Assembly: GCF_003044445.1 (NCBI RefSeq)
Contig: NZ_POWX01000024.1
Span: 1-33,153, forward strand
Direction of reading: 5' to 3'
From: Neisseria mucosa
GTDB lineage: Bacteria; Pseudomonadota; Gammaproteobacteria; Burkholderiales; Neisseriaceae
Length of the DNA: 33,153 nucleotides
The position numbers and the translations under genes were made by a program. This document shows positions 1-6,311 of the stretch, one piece after another (the first letter of the stretch is position 1; each line of letters starts with the position of its first letter). The notes below the pieces were generated by a model. That model was not told the origin of the DNA and made no database searches. It worked only from the letters and a program-made list of their open reading frames with translations.

Positions 1-275
1 CGCTGTTGGCTGCGTATGTGCAGGTAGTGGAGTACGGCTTGGTATTTGAAGTGTAATGTATATTTGCTCATAAAAAAACTGCACCTTGTGAGTTGGAGGG
101 GATGTCCAACTTTTGGGGTGCAGTTCAAACCAAGATTCAGGTTTCAGACGACCTTTGTCGTTTGAAAGCATCGGTTTTTGATAAAATCCACGGATTGCTC
201 ACAACTTATCCACAATTCAAACTTCGCTCTAATTTAATCAAACCAAACCTAATTTGTTGAAAAATATCAATATAC
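1..275. other. Gene-free left edge with a single DUS and a DnaA-box match
   Basis: A frame open from position 3 stops at 54-56 after 17 codons and is too short to identify. After it come the palindrome at 77-125, one reverse DUS at 143-154, an exact DnaA-box match TTATCCACA at 206-214, and an AT-rich stretch to about 275. No start codon with a convincing ribosome site was seen. Confidence 0.5.
77..125. repeat. Palindrome resembling two IS3-family ends head to head
   Basis: The left arm (77-97) and right arm (105-125) are imperfect inverted repeats around a 7-base centre. The outer 9 bases (AACTGCACC / GGTGCAGTT) and inner 7 bases (AGTTGGA / TCCAACT) pair exactly; the 5 bases between differ. 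Read on the minus strand, the right arm looks like the terminal repeat of IS150-group IS3 elements (CTGCACCCCAAAAGTTGGA). No transposase frame is present. It could be a deletion relic, a small non-autonomous element, or a terminator for a gene to the left of the window. Confidence 0.4.
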
Positions 276-310
276 AAAAAGGTCGTCTGAAAACTTTCAG
301 ACGACCTTTT
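276..310 (-). terminator. DUS inverted-pair terminator
   Basis: Two oppositely oriented DUS form a near-perfect stem with A and T runs outside it. It lies about 45 bases past the stop of the minus-strand dehydrogenase at 355 and most likely ends that transcript. Confidence 0.7.
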
Positions 311-354
311 AAATTGTTCACAAAATTATCAACAAGTCTCTCGCATATTCGGCA

Positions 355-1305
355 TCAAACCAGATTCTGCGGATTGCCTGCGACGAAGCGGTTGATGTTG
401 TCCACAAGGATGTCAAACAGGCGGTTGATTGCCTCTTGGCTCGCCCATGCGACGTGCGGGGTAACGATCAGGTTGGGCAGGCGGGTTTTTAGCAAAGGAT
501 TGCCGTCGCGCGGCGGCTCTTGTGTCAACACGTCGAAGCCTGCGCCGCCGATTTGTCCGTATTTCAAGGCGGCGATGAGCGCGTGTTCGTCCACCAATCC
601 GCCGCGTCCGCAGTTGATGATGACGGCGCCGGGCTTCATTTGCTGCAATTCGGCTTCGCCTATCATGTTTGCCGTTTGCGGTGTGAGCGGGCAATGCAAC
701 GACAACGCGTCGGCGGTGCGGATGGCTTCGTCAAAGGAAACGTAGCCGTCGCGGACGGTTTCGGCGTGTTTGTGTTCGGCGAATACGACCTTCATTTTGA
801 ATGCCTGTGCATAAGTTGCCAGCGTCTGCCCGATGTTGCCGCGACCGAAAATTGCCAGCGTTTTGCCGTTCAAATCGCGCATCGGCGCGCCGAAATGGCA
901 GAAAAACGGCGATTTTTCCCATACTCCGGCAGCAACGTCGCGTTGATAGGCGGGCAGGTTGCGCATCAGGGTAATCATCAGCATAAAGGCGTGTTCCGCT
1001 ACCGATTCGTTGCCGTAGGCGCGGATGTTGCACACGCTGACACCGGCTTGCTTGGCGGCGGCAAGGTCAACGTTGTTGACGCCCGTCGCGGCTAGCGCAA
1101 TCAGCTTGAGCTGCGGGTTGGCGGCAATGTGTTCGTCGGAAATCACGACTTTGTTGGTAATGATGATGTCCGCGCCCTGTATGCGCTCGGCGGTCTGATG
1201 CGCTTCGGTCGAACCATAGCTGCTTAAAGTATGCGGAAAATCAAAGTCAAACGGACGGTCGGCAAGCGTGTCGCGGTCGAGAACGGCAATGCGCAGCGGA
1301 TTCAT
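355..1305 (-). CDS. D-isomer-specific 2-hydroxyacid dehydrogenase
   Basis: This 316-residue protein belongs to the NAD-dependent D-2-hydroxyacid dehydrogenase family, which interconverts 2-oxo acids and D-2-hydroxy acids in the cytoplasm. The Rossmann motif GRGNIG is at 154-159. The family catalytic triad is visible as R234 (NCGRGG), E263 (TQEPP) and H284 (TPHVAW). E177 near the end of the second strand of the nucleotide fold favours NAD over NADP. The closest functional guess is a glycerate/hydroxypyruvate reductase type, since neisserial homologues are usually named so, but the substrate cannot be read from sequence. Length is normal for the family. The gene stands alone, with a DUS terminator downstream and a Correia element upstream of its start. 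Confidence 0.9.
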   Translation of the reverse strand: MNPLRIAVLDRDTLADRPFDFDFPHTLSSYGSTEAHQTAERIQGADIIITNKVVISDEHIAANPQLKLIALAATGVNNVDLAAAKQAGVSVCNIRAYGNESVAEHAFMLMITLMRNLPAYQRDVAAGVWEKSPFFCHFGAPMRDLNGKTLAIFGRGNIGQTLATYAQAFKMKVVFAEHKHAETVRDGYVSFDEAIRTADALSLHCPLTPQTANMIGEAELQQMKPGAVIINCGRGGLVDEHALIAALKYGQIGGAGFDVLTQEPPRDGNPLLKTRLPNLIVTPHVAWASQEAINRLFDILVDNINRFVAGNPQNLV

Positions 1306-1391
1306 TTTTCACCTATCAAAAATAAAATAATGATTTAAATAAACTAATATTGAATAAAATATTCAAAAGATACGGCGCAGTTGAGAATAGT

Positions 1392-1547
1392 TATAGTGGA
1401 TTAACAAAAATCAGGACAAGGCGACGAAGCCGCAGACAGTACAGATAGTACGGAACCGATTCACTTGGTGCTTCAGCACCTTAGAGAATCGTTCTCTTTG
1501 AGCTAAGACGAGGTAACGCCGTACTGGTTTAAAGTTAATCCACTATA
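1392..1547. repeat. Correia repeat enclosed element (CREE), full length
   Basis: A 156-bp element bounded by inverted repeats TATAGTGGATTAA and TTAATCCACTATA. It has the full-length internal sequence, including the GAATCGTTCTCTTTGAGCTAA segment (split here as GAATCGTTCTC and TTTGAGCTAA), reported to overlap an IHF site in neisserial CREE. It lies between the divergent dehydrogenase and DUF2061 genes, so its end promoters could influence either. Confidence 0.9.
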
Positions 1548-1588
1548 TTATCCGAATCATACAGACATCACCATATCAGGAAACCACC

Positions 1589-1807
1589 ATGATTAAAACC
1601 ATGACTTTTGCCATTTTACATTTCGCCACCGCGTTCGGCGTTGCCTATATTTTGACCGGCAACATCGGCATCTCAAGCGCAGTCGCACTGGTCGAACCGC
1701 TTGCCAATACCGTCGTTTTCTATTTCCACGAAAAGGCATGGCGACGCTACGAAAAAAATAAAACCGTAAAACAAGAATGGGCTACGCCGCTGCACCATTG
1801 TGGATAA
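1589..1807 (+). CDS. DUF2061 small membrane protein
   Basis: This 72-residue protein matches the DUF2061 pattern: two hydrophobic helices (about 4-22 and 27-44) and the signature EPLANTVVFYFHEKAWRR at about 36-53. DUF2061 proteins are small inner-membrane proteins of unknown function. An AGGAAA ribosome site lies 5 bases before the ATG. The stop codon lies inside TGTGGATAA, an exact reverse DnaA-box match. The gene is monocistronic: a CREE is upstream and a single DUS follows at about 1819. No function is assigned. Confidence 0.85.
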   Translation: MIKTMTFAILHFATAFGVAYILTGNIGISSAVALVEPLANTVVFYFHEKAWRRYEKNKTVKQEWATPLHHCG

Positions 1808-1979
1808 GTCTTGTCCAAAGGTCGTCTGAAAACGGGATAGGATATATTGTTTCTTATTAGTAAATATTATTTCAATAAAATTGATATTTATTAATTAAAA
1901 TGAAATAAATAAAATGCTTTCCATCGCTTGAACGCCTACACAGTTCATCTTAATACTCAACATCATAAGGAAAGTAATC

Positions 1980-2240
1980 ATGAAAAAAGCACTCTTCGCC
2001 TCCCTCATCACCGTTGCCGCCGCCGCATCTTTCGCCGACAGCCGCATTCCTGAATGGAACCATGCCAACGACTCCGGCCCCATTCCGGGCTTAACCAAAG
2101 TCGAATATCACGACGCGCACGATATGCGCAAGGATGATGACCGCGTGAAATTCACCGCACCTGCCACAGGCGTGCGCGAAATCACCGACATCGGCTATAA
2201 CGACACCTATGCCCGCTCATTGCAAAACGGCTCAAATTGA
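1980..2240 (+). CDS. Small exported protein of unknown function
   Basis: The 86-residue product starts with a clear Sec signal peptide: two lysines, a hydrophobic core and a likely cut after SFA (residue 19). The mature part of about 67 residues is polar, rich in Asp, His and Asn, and has no cysteine or transmembrane helix, so it should be a soluble periplasmic or secreted protein. A strong AAGGAAAG ribosome site precedes the ATG. I do not recognise the family. It is flanked by an AT-rich upstream stretch (1830-1920) and a DUS terminator, so it is probably transcribed alone. Confidence 0.8.
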   Translation: MKKALFASLITVAAAASFADSRIPEWNHANDSGPIPGLTKVEYHDAHDMRKDDDRVKFTAPATGVREITDIGYNDTYARSLQNGSN

Positions 2241-2265
2241 TTGACAAGCGGTTGACGATAAGTTG

Positions 2266-2309
2266 AAAGGTCGTCTGAAACGTATCCACCCGTTTTCAGA
2301 CGACCTTTT
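2266..2309 (+). terminator. DUS inverted-pair terminator
   Basis: Forward and reverse DUS form a stem with a loop of about 15 bases and a T run, 25 bases after the stop of the small exported protein. Confidence 0.7.
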
Positions 2310-2335
2310 GCTTTATCGGAAACGGCAGCTATGAT
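2308..2335 (+). promoter_or_regulatory. Candidate promoter of the FKBP gene
   Basis: TTGCTT (2308-2313) and TATGAT (2330-2335) are 16 bases apart. The -10 box is good and the -35 box weak. The predicted start near 2342 puts the perfect dyad at 2350-2369 at the very beginning of the transcript. Confidence 0.4.
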
Positions 2336-2349
2336 ACCCTTTGGCGCGG

Positions 2350-2369
2350 AATATCGAAGAGTCGATATT
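2350..2369. promoter_or_regulatory. Perfect 8-bp dyad in the FKBP leader
   Basis: AATATCGA and TCGATATT are exact inverted repeats around AGAG, 35 bases before the FKBP start codon. It could be a short 5' hairpin or an operator. It has no U run, so it is not a terminator. Confidence 0.4.
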
Positions 2370-2404
2370 GTTAACTGATTGAAAACGCTATGAAAGGATA
2401 AAAC

Positions 2405-2734
2405 ATGAGCGGTTTGATTATTGAAGATTTGCAGGAAGGCCACGGCAAAGAGGCTGTGAAAGGCAAGGAAATTACCGTGCATTACACCGGTTGGCTGGAA
2501 GACGGCACCAAATTCGACTCCAGCCTCGACCGCCGTCAGCCTCTGACCATTACGCTGGGCGTGGGTCAGGTCATTCAAGGCTGGGACGAAGGTTTCGGCG
2601 GCATGAAGGAAGGCGGCAAACGCAAGCTGACCATTCCCGCCGAAATGGGCTACGGCGCACGCGGCGCGGGCGGCGTGATTCCGCCAAACGCGACGTTGGT
2701 GTTTGAAGTAGAGCTGTTGAAAGTTTATGAATAA
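2405..2734 (+). CDS. fbp: FKBP-type peptidyl-prolyl cis-trans isomerase
   Basis: This 109-residue single-domain FKBP speeds up cis-trans isomerisation of proline bonds. The hallmark segments are present in order: VHYTGWLEDGTKFDSS (26-41), the VIQGWDEGFGGMKEGGKR core (about 56-73), the AEMGYG motif, and the C-terminal NATLVFEVELL strand. It is the short cytoplasmic neisserial form, with no signal peptide. The start is supported by AAAGGA 7 bases upstream. The next gene is gltX, but a VNTR-like repeat and a DUS terminator separate them, so they are unlikely to be co-transcribed. Confidence 0.95.
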   Translation: MSGLIIEDLQEGHGKEAVKGKEITVHYTGWLEDGTKFDSSLDRRQPLTITLGVGQVIQGWDEGFGGMKEGGKRKLTIPAEMGYGARGAGGVIPPNATLVFEVELLKVYE

Positions 2735-2760
2735 TGCCTGACGGCGTTGGGATGGATTTT

Positions 2761-2870
2761 CTGCTTTGAATCTGCTTTGAATCTGCTTCGAATCTGCTTC
2801 GAATCTGCTTCGAATCTGCTTCGAATCTGCTTCGAATCTGCTTTGAATCTGCTTTGAATCTGCTTTGAAA
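2761..2870 (+). repeat. Tandem array of ten 11-bp units
   Basis: Ten contiguous 11-base units of CTGCTTYGAAT run from 2761 to 2870. The only internal variation is the Y: T in units 1-2, C in units 3-7, T in units 8-10. The last base of the last unit also differs. The array lies between the FKBP stop and its DUS terminator, so it would be in the 3' untranslated RNA. Such near-perfect short tandem arrays commonly vary in copy number between strains. Confidence 0.95.
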
Positions 2871-2876
2871 AAGAGC

Positions 2877-2922
2877 GAAAGGTCGTCTGAAACCTGAATT
2901 TTCAGGTTTCAGACGACCTTTC
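2877..2922 (+). terminator. Extended DUS inverted-pair terminator
   Basis: The arms extend well beyond the DUS (GAAAGGTCGTCTGAAACCTG and its complement), giving about 20 paired bases and a very small loop. It probably ends FKBP transcription. Confidence 0.75.
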
Positions 2923-2981
2923 ATTGTCCGATTCCGTCTAAAAACAGTAAAATACCCGTTTTAAAAGATTCTGGAGCCATC

Positions 2982-4376
2982 ATGACCGTCAAAACCCGTT
3001 TCGCCCCCAGCCCCACCGGCTATCTGCACATCGGCGGCGTGCGCACCGCCTTGTTTTCATGGGCGTTTGCCCGCCATCACAAAGGCGAGTTCCTATTGCG
3101 TATCGAAGACACCGACTTGGCGCGTTCTACCGCCGAATCCGTCAACATCATCCTCGACGGCATGAAATGGGTCGGTCTCGATTACGACAACGCCGACAAC
3201 GTCGTGTACCAAACCCGCCGTTTCGACCGCTATAAAGAAGTCATCGCCGAACTCTTGGAAAAAGGCGCTGCCTACTACTGCTATTGCAGCAAAGAAGAGC
3301 TGGAAGCCATGCGCGAGAAAGCCGAAAAAGAAGGCACGGCAACTTACGACCGCCGCTGGCGTCCCGAAGCAGGCAAAACCCTGCCCGAAATCCCTGCCGA
3401 CGTACAACCCGTCGTCCGCTTCAAAACACCTTTGGACGGCGTTACCCAATGGACAGACTTGGTCAAAGGCGAAATCTCCATTCCCAACGAAGCGCTCGAC
3501 GACCTGATTATCGCTCGCGCCGACGGCACGCCGACCTACAACTTCTGCGTCGTGGTGGACGACTACGACATGGGCGTTACCCACGTTATCCGCGGCGACG
3601 ACCATGTGAACAACACCCCGAAACAAATCAACATCTTAAAAGCCATCGGCGCAAACCTGCCCGAATACGGTCATTTGCCCATGATTCTCAACGAACAAGG
3701 CAAAAAAATCTCCAAACGCAGCGGCGATACCGTCGCCATCACCGATTTCGGCGCGATGGGCATCCTCCCCGAAGCCATGCTCAACTATCTGGCGCGCTTG
3801 GGCTGGGCGCACGGCGACGACGAGTTCTTCACGATGGAACAATTTGTCGAATGGTTTGATTTGAAAGACGTTTCCCCGTCTCCAAGCCGCATGGACTTGA
3901 AGAAACTTTACTGGATCAACGGCGAACACATCAAAATCACGTCCAACGAAAAACTCGCCGAACTCATCAAACCCCGCCTCGCCCTGCGCGACATTTACGA
4001 CACGGCCAAACCCGCGTTGGAAGACGTGTTGGCACTGGTCAAAGACCGCGCCCAAGACTTGAACACCCTCGCCGACGAGTGCCTCTACTTCTACGTCAAA
4101 CAAACGCCCGCCGAAGCGGACGTGCAGAAACATTGGGACGACGAAGCCGCCGCCCGTATGCTGTGCTTCGCCGAACGCCTCGAAGGGTTGGAAGACTGGA
4201 ACGCCGAAGCCATCCACGACCTGTTCAAACCTTTCTGCGACGAAGAAGGCATCAAAATGGGCAAACTCGGCATGCCCCTGCGCCTTGCCGTCTGCGGCAC
4301 GGCGAAAACCCCCAGCGTCGATGCCGTGTTGGCATTAATCGGCAAAGAAGAAGTGTTGAAACGGATTCGTTCTTAA
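2982..4376 (+). CDS. gltX: Glutamyl-tRNA synthetase
   Basis: This 464-residue class I aminoacyl-tRNA synthetase joins glutamate to tRNA-Glu in the cytoplasm. The HIGH-type ATP-binding motif is HIGG at 16-19, and the KMSKS-type loop is KISKR at 242-246. The glutamate-specific RFAPSPTG start and RIEDTD (40-45) are intact. A CYC pair at 100-102 matches the first zinc-ligand pair known from E. coli GluRS, but the second Cys/His pair is not evident, so the zinc site is probably degenerate. Length is normal. The ATG follows a CTGGAG ribosome site. A DUS terminator starts 8 bases after the stop. Confidence 0.98.
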   Translation: MTVKTRFAPSPTGYLHIGGVRTALFSWAFARHHKGEFLLRIEDTDLARSTAESVNIILDGMKWVGLDYDNADNVVYQTRRFDRYKEVIAELLEKGAAYYCYCSKEELEAMREKAEKEGTATYDRRWRPEAGKTLPEIPADVQPVVRFKTPLDGVTQWTDLVKGEISIPNEALDDLIIARADGTPTYNFCVVVDDYDMGVTHVIRGDDHVNNTPKQINILKAIGANLPEYGHLPMILNEQGKKISKRSGDTVAITDFGAMGILPEAMLNYLARLGWAHGDDEFFTMEQFVEWFDLKDVSPSPSRMDLKKLYWINGEHIKITSNEKLAELIKPRLALRDIYDTAKPALEDVLALVKDRAQDLNTLADECLYFYVKQTPAEADVQKHWDDEAAARMLCFAERLEGLEDWNAEAIHDLFKPFCDEEGIKMGKLGMPLRLAVCGTAKTPSVDAVLALIGKEEVLKRIRS

Positions 4377-4383
4377 AGCGTTG

Positions 4384-4418
4384 AAAAGGTCGTCTGAAAA
4401 TTTTCAGACGACCTTTTT
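4384..4418 (+). terminator. DUS inverted-pair terminator of gltX
   Basis: Compact stem made of two DUS with almost no loop, followed by five T, right after the gltX stop. Confidence 0.8.
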
Positions 4419-4488
4419 GGTTTTTCCGATACCCTTTGATTTCTTGTGAAATAGACGGCAGGCTGGAACAGAAAACACCTGCTCCGTC

Positions 4489-4508
4489 ATTCCCGTGTAG
4501 GCGGGAAT
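4489..4508. repeat. dRS3-type repeat
   Basis: The sequence fits ATTCCC-N8-GGGAAT, the 20-bp neisserial dRS3 element that punctuates intergenic mosaic arrays and is known as a target for filamentous prophage insertion. Only this copy is clear. The following 100 bases resemble associated RS sequence but were not resolved. No gene was seen in 4419-4658. Confidence 0.75.
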
Positions 4509-4658
4509 CCTGCTCCTTCGTTTGAGGGAATATTTAGAAATCACCATTATTTCAACCTTCCGGACTCCCGACTGCGCGGGTAAATCCCAGAATAGGGACT
4601 TGTCGTTTGAAACCCCTATAACAAGCGTTCGGAAGAAGAAAGCCGTTTCGAGCATAAA

Positions 4659-4700
4659 AAACGTCGTCTGAAACCTAAAACCTGTTTTCAGACGACGTTT
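4659..4700 (-). terminator. Variant DUS inverted-pair terminator
   Basis: Both arms carry the same changed base (ACGTCGTCTGAAA instead of AGGTCGTCTGAAA), so the stem pairs fully although the DUS consensus is broken. This suggests the hairpin is kept for its structure. It lies 21 bases past the stop of the minus-strand M16 gene. Confidence 0.7.
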
Positions 4701-4720
4701 GCGTTTATTCAGCCCGAACT

Positions 4721-6019
4721 TTACTGCGCACCGACCACGACGATATTCAAGTCTTCGGGGCGGACGCGTTTTTGCCAGGCGGCTTTGACGTCGGCGGCGG
4801 TCAGTTTGGCGACGGCTTTGGGGTAGGCTTCGAGGTAGTCGTCGGGCAGGTTATAGACGCCGATGAGGTTCAAGTAGCCGAGCAGTTTGGCGTTGGAATC
4901 GAAACGCAGGGGGAAGCTGCCTGTGATGTTGGCTTTTGCCTGAGCCATTTCTTCTTCGGTCGGACCTTCAGCGATGAACTGCCTGATGACTTCCTGTGCT
5001 GCGGCAAGCGAGGCGCGGGCGGCGGGTTTGCGCGAAGAATAAGCGATGGTGAACATGCCTGCCTGACGTTCCGGAGTAAGGTTGCTGTACACGCCGTAGG
5101 TGTCGCCCCTCTGATTGCGCAGGACTTCCATCAGGCGGCTGTCGAATCCGCCGCCGCCGAGGACGTAGTTGCCGGCAACAAGCGCGTAGTAGTCGGGGTC
5201 GTTACGGGTAATCAGCGGCATTCCGAGCATGATTTGCGCCTGTTCGCCGGCGAAGGGGATGTCACGGCGTTGTGCAGGATGTTTTTTGACGGGCGGAACA
5301 TCGGCCGATGCGGCAGCATGGTCAGGCAAGCCGGACAATGCGTCTTGCACGAGGCGGTCGGCACCTTTGCGGTCTATATCGCCGACGATGGCGACGACGG
5401 CATTGTTTTTGCCGTAGCGGGTGCGGTAAAACGTGCGGATGTCGTCAAGCGTGATGCCGTTTATGCTTTGTACGGTGGTGTATGCGCCTTTGCCGTAAGG
5501 GTGGTCGGGATAGGAGAGGCGCGCCAATGTTCGGGCGGCGGTGAAGTCGGGTTTGGTTTCCTGTTGTTGCAGGAAGGTGGCGGCTTGCGTTTGGTTGCGG
5601 CGGAACACAGCTTCGTCGAAACGCGGGCGGGTCAGTGCGCCGTTGAACAGGGAAACGGCTTTTTTGAGTGTGTCCGGACGGCTCAGGCTGCGCAGGGTGG
5701 CGGTGGCGGTTTCGTTGTCCGTACCGCTGCCGATTTCAACTGCCAATCCGTTGGTTTGGGCGTTGAAGGTTTCTTCGTCCATTTCTTTTGTGCCGCTGGT
5801 CAACAGGGCGGCGGTGAAGGCGGCGGTTTCGCTTTTGCCGTCGGGATCGGACGCGTTGCCTGCGCCTCGGAAGCTGACTGCCATGTCGATAATCGGATTT
5901 TCATGCCGCTCGGCCAAGAGGACCTGCACGCCTTGCGGGGTGGTCCAGCGTTGGATGTTGACCGCTGCCTGTACGGACAGGGGCAGGATAAGGGCGAGGA
6001 AGGCAGGAGCGTATTTCAT
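4721..6019 (-). CDS. Exported M16 peptidase-like protein lacking the zinc motif
   Basis: The start at 6019 is preferred because it is followed by a signal peptide (likely cut after VQA, residue 18) and preceded by AAGGAAA. An upstream in-frame ATG at 6082 would bury the signal. The 432-residue protein has the two-lobed M16 (pitrilysin/PqqL) layout, with a C-terminal RNQRGDTYGVYSNL segment like the R/Y region of the second domain. The HxxEH zinc motif expected near residues 62-70 is replaced by KSETAAFTA, with no histidine. It is therefore probably the non-catalytic partner of a heterodimeric M16 peptidase acting in the periplasm. The catalytic partner is usually the adjacent gene, but none is present here. 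Confidence 0.85.
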   Translation of the reverse strand: MKYAPAFLALILPLSVQAAVNIQRWTTPQGVQVLLAERHENPIIDMAVSFRGAGNASDPDGKSETAAFTAALLTSGTKEMDEETFNAQTNGLAVEIGSGTDNETATATLRSLSRPDTLKKAVSLFNGALTRPRFDEAVFRRNQTQAATFLQQQETKPDFTAARTLARLSYPDHPYGKGAYTTVQSINGITLDDIRTFYRTRYGKNNAVVAIVGDIDRKGADRLVQDALSGLPDHAAASADVPPVKKHPAQRRDIPFAGEQAQIMLGMPLITRNDPDYYALVAGNYVLGGGGFDSRLMEVLRNQRGDTYGVYSNLTPERQAGMFTIAYSSRKPAARASLAAAQEVIRQFIAEGPTEEEMAQAKANITGSFPLRFDSNAKLLGYLNLIGVYNLPDDYLEAYPKAVAKLTAADVKAAWQKRVRPEDLNIVVVGAQ

Positions 6020-6131
6020 TGTTTTTCCTTTCGGACGGTATTCTTCAGGGGCAGTATAGTGCAAGTACGCGGAATGAAACACCCTTTGACGGGAAGGTTA
6101 CGGCGGTTTGATTGTTTGGCCGCTGAAAATT

Positions 6132-6173
6132 AAGGGTCGTCTGAAACCTGATTTTCGGTTTCAGACGACCCTT
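6132..6173. repeat. DUS inverted pair
   Basis: A fully paired stem of AAGGGTCGTCTGAAACC and its complement. It lies between the ABC exporter terminators and the start of the M16-like gene, and could be a back-up terminator for the exporter transcript. Confidence 0.6.
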
Positions 6174-6213
6174 CCATCCTTCGGTCAGATTCGTAATTTA
6201 TAACCAAAAAAGA

Positions 6214-6233
6214 AGGGCGCAATCTTGCGCCCT
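6214..6233 (-). terminator. Short GC-rich hairpin
   Basis: AGGGCGCAATCTTGCGCCCT is an inverted repeat. On the minus strand it is followed by a T-rich run (TTCTTTTTTGG), the form of a classical intrinsic terminator. It lies downstream of the exporter gene. Confidence 0.65.
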
Positions 6234-6254
6234 GTCGAGATGATTTTGAACTGG

Positions 6255-6293
6255 GGTCGTCTGAAATTCAAAACCGGATTTTCAGACGACCTT
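6255..6293 (-). terminator. DUS inverted-pair terminator of the ABC exporter
   Basis: Forward and reverse DUS pair 19 bases past the exporter stop. Together with the hairpin at 6214 this gives a double terminator. Confidence 0.65.
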
Positions 6294-6311
6294 TTGCTTA
6301 CTGCAAGACAC

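Noticed and set aside
3..56. Seventeen-codon open tail ending in TAA at the left edge
   Set aside because: Too short to assign, no recognisable motif, and the start lies outside the window.
2761..2870. CRISPR array
   Set aside because: Units are contiguous 11-mers with no spacers and no cas genes nearby.
2571..2924. 117-codon minus-strand frame containing an 11-residue repeat
   Set aside because: It arises because three 11-bp units equal 11 codons. It overlaps fbp and the terminator and has no ribosome site.
4772..6133. 453-codon plus-strand frame
   Set aside because: Antisense shadow of the M16-like gene, with implausible glycine/phenylalanine-rich composition.
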